A stretch of DNA of 42,661 nucleotides from Chryseobacterium polytrichastri (GTDB lineage: Bacteria > Bacteroidota > Bacteroidia > Flavobacteriales > Weeksellaceae). Each line of letters starts with the position of its first letter. Within the stretch, counting starts at the first letter, position 1. Positions 40,241 through 42,661 of the stretch are shown in pieces. The notes under the pieces are model-generated. The model searched no databases and was not told the DNA's origin. It saw nothing but the letters and a program-made list of their open reading frames with translations. Position numbers and translations under genes: made by a program. The stretch covers positions 1 through 42,661 of the forward strand of contig NZ_FRAV01000042.1 in NCBI RefSeq assembly GCF_900142445.1, in the 5' to 3' direction.

Positions 40241-41338
40241 CTAAAGGAAATAATTTACTGGGTTTGTTTTTTCGTTAGATTTCGAAATTGCAAATGTACT
40301 AAATTTTTGTGACAAAATTTCAAATAATTGTTCCGTTACGAATTGCTCTGATTCATAATGACCTATATCACAAATCAGCATCTTTGATTCTGCTAAGAAA
40401 TAATCATGGTATTTGATATCTCCCGTAAGATACGCATCACACTTCTTAGAAAGCGCAGATTTTATTTCGCTGGCGCCTGAGCCACCTAAAACCCCCACCG
40501 TTTTAATTTTTTTATTATTTAAATCTGAATGTTTAATAATTTCAAGGCTGAATTTTTCTTTCACAAACTTCAAAAAGTCTTTTTCATCCATCTCCTCCTC
40601 CAATTCGCCATACATTCCTAATCCTGAATATTGATTTTCATTATCCAAAGTATAGATTTGATGTGCCACTTCTTCATAAGGATGCGCAGATTTCATTGCT
40701 GATAGAATCTGCCCTTGCTTGTATCCTTCAAAAATAACTGAAATCATATTTTCATCTGCATTTTCACGAATATCCTGCTGTCCTGAAAAAGGATTTGAAC
40801 CTTCGACAGGTCTGAAAGTTCCGTTTCCGCCCATTGTAAAACTACATTCATCATAAAAACCAATATTTCCTGCTCCTGCTGAAAACAATGCTTCTTTTAC
40901 TTGCTCTGCATGATCTTTCGGAACAAAAACCGTCAATTGCTTCAAATTATTTTTCTTTGGCTGAAGGATTTTCAGGTTTTTCAACCCTAAATGATTGCAA
41001 ATTCCCGCATTCACTCCAAAAAAATCATTATCCCAAGCGGTATGAATCGCATAAATTGCAATTTTATTTTCAATAGCCTTTAAAACAGCTCTTTCAACAT
41101 AGTTCTTTCCTGTTAAAGATTTCAAACCAGAAAAGATAATGGGATGAAAACATACGATCAAATTGCAATTCTTTTCAATAGCCTCATCTACAACATTTTC
41201 TAACGCATCGTGGCAAACCAGAATCCCGCTCACGTTACGGGTTGGTAATCCGCATAGCAATCCTACATTGTCAAAATCTTCTGCCTGTTGTAAAGGAATG
41301 CGCTTTTCTATTTTTGAAATTACTTCGCTTACTGTCAT
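40241..41338 (-). CDS. Nif3-like dinuclear metal centre protein
   Basis: A 365-residue member of the Nif3/YqfO family (long form). N- and C-terminal halves form the metal site: F-H-P-I-I-F-S-G near residue 64, H-T-A-W-D-N at about 98-103 and G-H-Y-E-S-E near the end. The central insert (about 130-235) is the PII/CutA-like domain of the longer Bacillus and Bacteroidota proteins. The true activity is unsettled (it has been proposed to be GTP cyclohydrolase-like or regulatory). Head of a two-gene operon with the coiled-coil protein. Confidence 0.93.
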   Translation of the reverse strand: MTVSEVISKIEKRIPLQQAEDFDNVGLLCGLPTRNVSGILVCHDALENVVDEAIEKNCNLIVCFHPIIFSGLKSLTGKNYVERAVLKAIENKIAIYAIHTAWDNDFFGVNAGICNHLGLKNLKILQPKKNNLKQLTVFVPKDHAEQVKEALFSAGAGNIGFYDECSFTMGGNGTFRPVEGSNPFSGQQDIRENADENMISVIFEGYKQGQILSAMKSAHPYEEVAHQIYTLDNENQYSGLGMYGELEEEMDEKDFLKFVKEKFSLEIIKHSDLNNKKIKTVGVLGGSGASEIKSALSKKCDAYLTGDIKYHDYFLAESKMLICDIGHYESEQFVTEQLFEILSQKFSTFAISKSNEKTNPVNYFL

Positions 41339-41400
41339 TTTATTATGTATGTTTGCTACGAAAATAACGATAATTTGTTAAATTTAAAAAAACAATAAAA

Positions 41401-42228
41401 ATGGAAAGAGAGCATAATCTTATTCCTGAGGATAAGCTGTGGAAAAGGTTTGTTTACCGAATCATTTACCGTTCTGATACCAAACTCGGAAAGTTATTCG
41501 ACATTATCTTATTGTCTCTTATTCTTGTAAGTACTTTTATCATCATGCTGGAAAGTGTTCCTAAGCTTGATAGAAAATACCATTATACTTTCATTATTCT
41601 TGAATGGGTTATTTCATTGTTTTTCACCGCAGAATATTGGTCTAGAATTGCAGTTGTAAAAAATAGGAAACATTATATTTTCAGTTTTTTTGGAATTATA
41701 GACTTTTTAGCATTGGTTCCTTTTTACTTAAGTTTTTTCTTTCCGGTAACCAAGTATTTTCTTATTTTCAGAATGCTGAGAATGCTGAGAGTTTTCAGGG
41801 TTTTTAATCTTCTGGATTTCATGAACGATGGAAGCCTTATTGTAAGAGCTTTAAAAGGCAGTTCAAGAAAAATTTATATTTTCCTTCTATTCTTAATTAT
41901 ATTTTCAGTCATCGTTGGTTCTTTAATGTTTATGGTAGAGGGAGGAAGACCCGGATTTGAAACAATTCCACAATCTATTTACTGGGCCGTAGTGACAGTA
42001 ACAACGGTTGGGTATGGTGATGTATCCCCTATTACACCGTTAGGAAAATTTTTCGCAGTCGTTTTAATGTTAGCCGGTTATTCTATTATTGCAGTTCCAA
42101 CAGGAATTGTAACTGCCGAGATGCAAAACAAAAGACAGAATTCTGAAAAAGTATGTGACCGATGCGGAAATGAAGATATTGATGATAATGCAAGATATTG
42201 CAAACAGTGTGGCAAGAAATTAGCTTAA
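41401..42228 (+). CDS. Voltage-gated-type potassium channel with C-terminal zinc ribbon
   Basis: A 275-residue ion transporter. Six membrane spans fit the Kv plan: S1-S3 about 33-110, a positively charged S4 R-M-L-R-M-L-R-V-F-R (124-133), then S5, the pore filter T-T-V-G-Y-G-D (201-207) and S6 (about 217-238). The T-V-G-Y-G-D filter indicates K+ selectivity. The C-terminus adds a four-cysteine zinc ribbon (Cys252, 255, 267, 270; C-D-R-C-G and C-K-Q-C-G), which could tetramerise the channel or sense metal or redox state; this is inference. The small membrane protein gene follows 44 bp later. Confidence 0.92.
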   Translation: MEREHNLIPEDKLWKRFVYRIIYRSDTKLGKLFDIILLSLILVSTFIIMLESVPKLDRKYHYTFIILEWVISLFFTAEYWSRIAVVKNRKHYIFSFFGIIDFLALVPFYLSFFFPVTKYFLIFRMLRMLRVFRVFNLLDFMNDGSLIVRALKGSSRKIYIFLLFLIIFSVIVGSLMFMVEGGRPGFETIPQSIYWAVVTVTTVGYGDVSPITPLGKFFAVVLMLAGYSIIAVPTGIVTAEMQNKRQNSEKVCDRCGNEDIDDNARYCKQCGKKLA

Positions 42229-42272
42229 TACTATATATTAAGTTTAATCTATTAACCAAATACCACAAAATC

Positions 42273-42431
42273 ATGGAACCACAAAAGAAAAACAAGCCAA
42301 ATAGTTTAGTAATTATTCTTTTTGCTTTAATTGCCTTAATGATCATTGTTTATTTTGTACTCGCAATGTTTTTCCCAACAATTTTTGAGCATATGAGTAC
42401 AGGTGATATCCAGCCTGTTCCTGATAAATAA
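42273..42431 (+). CDS. Small single-span hypothetical protein
   Basis: With the start at ATG 42273 (A-rich leader) the product has 52 residues: a polar Lys-rich N-terminus (M-E-P-Q-K-K-N-K-P), one membrane span (about 12-34) and a short acidic tail. The longer frame from 42198 would overlap the channel gene and has no support. I do not recognise a family. Linkage to the potassium channel gene, 44 bp upstream with a terminator behind it, suggests joint transcription. Confidence 0.6.
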   Translation: MEPQKKNKPNSLVIILFALIALMIIVYFVLAMFFPTIFEHMSTGDIQPVPDK

Positions 42432-42440
42432 TCTATAAAG

Positions 42441-42473
42441 AAAACGAGACGACTTAATCAGCCGTCTCGTTTT
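42441..42473 (+). terminator. Terminator after the small membrane protein
   Basis: Perfect 11-bp stem (42441-42451 with 42463-42473, AAAACGAGACG) with an 11-nt loop, ending in T5; it is 10 bp past the stop codon. Confidence 0.88.
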
Positions 42474-42486
42474 TATTAGAATCAAT

Positions 42487-42661
42487 TGTCTAGTCCTGAA
42501 ATAGCGATACACAAAAAAATGATCGTTATGAAAGAATACTTAGAAACGCTTTATGTCAAGCGTACACAGAAAGATTACAGTTTAAGTTTGAAACTTCAGA
42601 TTGTAAAAGAAATTGAATTCGGTAAATTAGGAATTACAGAATGTCGTAAGAAATATGGTAT
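42487..42661 (+). mobile_element. Left end of a probable IS3-family insertion sequence (cut by window edge)
   Basis: The sequence TGTCTAGTCCTGAAATAGCG at 42487-42506 begins with TG and precedes a transposase reading frame by 12 bp, as expected for an IS left inverted repeat. The boundary is inferred from that pattern, since the right end and target duplication lie outside the window. Confidence 0.6.
42519..42661 (+). CDS. Transposase OrfA, IS3 family (partial, truncated by window)
   Basis: From ATG 42519 the frame is open to the window end for 47 residues: M-I-V-M-K-E-Y-L-E-T-L-Y-V, then L-S-L-K-L-Q-I-V-K-E-I-E-F-G-K-L-G-I and C-R-K-K-Y-G. This is the start of an IS3-type OrfA with its N-terminal helix-turn-helix that binds the IS ends. 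A second ATG at 42528 is an equally good start. Orf B, which would carry the DDE catalytic residues, is beyond the edge. Confidence 0.75.
   Translation, partial: MIVMKEYLETLYVKRTQKDYSLSLKLQIVKEIEFGKLGITECRKKYG

Noticed and set aside
1..42661. tRNA or rRNA genes in the window
   Set aside because: I saw no cloverleaf arms or T-loop GTTCGA-type sequences in the intergenic spaces and no rRNA sequence; short intergenic spaces make a missed tRNA unlikely but a tRNAscan run would settle it.

Overview
The window looks like a chromosomal segment of a low-GC Flavobacteriia member of the Bacteroidota. Gene content and protein sequences resemble Chryseobacterium and relatives; this is inference, since no 16S gene lies inside the window. 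Supporting signs are Bacteroidota promoters (TTG, 19-21 nt, TAnnTTTG), A-rich start regions without Shine-Dalgarno sequences, three cargo proteins with type IX secretion (T9SS) type B C-terminal domains, the gene order ftsX-DUF3098-uppP-truB, and several dispersed repeats of the kind common in this group.

Layout. 1-1188 is gene-poor. Its left edge carries three tandem consensus promoters firing leftwards out of the window, probably into an rRNA operon or another very highly expressed unit. It is followed by REP-like palindromes, degenerate repeats and a structured element resembling the flavo-1 RNA. 1189-7519 holds a VanZ-like protein, ribosomal protein S1, a secreted Ntn-type amidase, a DEAD-box helicase with a DEFD motif, and an SMP-30-like lipoprotein. 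7778-12504 holds an isolated ccoG followed by nine copies of an 8-bp repeat, a repeat-bounded noncoding block, an AraC regulator, a MerR-like regulator and a helix-hairpin-helix repeat protein.

12646-17088 is a cell-envelope and RNA-modification block: leftward ftsX, DUF3098, uppP, truB, rluF, with rsmA divergent. 17158-25756 holds three consecutive paralogous secreted proteins (787, 1194 and 788 aa). Each has a choice-of-anchor-L-type N-terminal region, Ig-like modules and a T9SS type B sorting domain, and each has its own promoter-like box at an identical distance from the start codon and its own terminator. This is the most distinctive part of the window.

25964-29906 (leftward) holds a DUF1003-like membrane protein with seven near-perfect heptads, a TIGR02757 protein, ribonuclease Z, RdgB and a CPBP protease. 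30064-39274 holds an MFS transporter, prfC, a DUF4349 lipoprotein, a bicupin related to oxalate decarboxylase, a small membrane protein, an acyl-CoA dehydrogenase and a divergent long-chain acyl-CoA synthetase. 39459-42431 holds a cysteine-free relative of the zinc-ribbon coiled-coil family, Nif3, a voltage-gated-type potassium channel with a C-terminal zinc ribbon, and a small membrane protein. The right edge enters a probable IS3-family insertion sequence.

Most genes are housekeeping. Adjacent functional groupings are envelope and RNA modification (ftsX to rluF), RNA processing (rnz group) and fatty-acid handling (acyl-CoA dehydrogenase beside acyl-CoA synthetase). I saw no CRISPR array, no tRNA and no complete mobile element. 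No clearly new multi-gene system is evident; the three-paralogue secretion cluster and the heptad-repeat membrane protein are the best leads.
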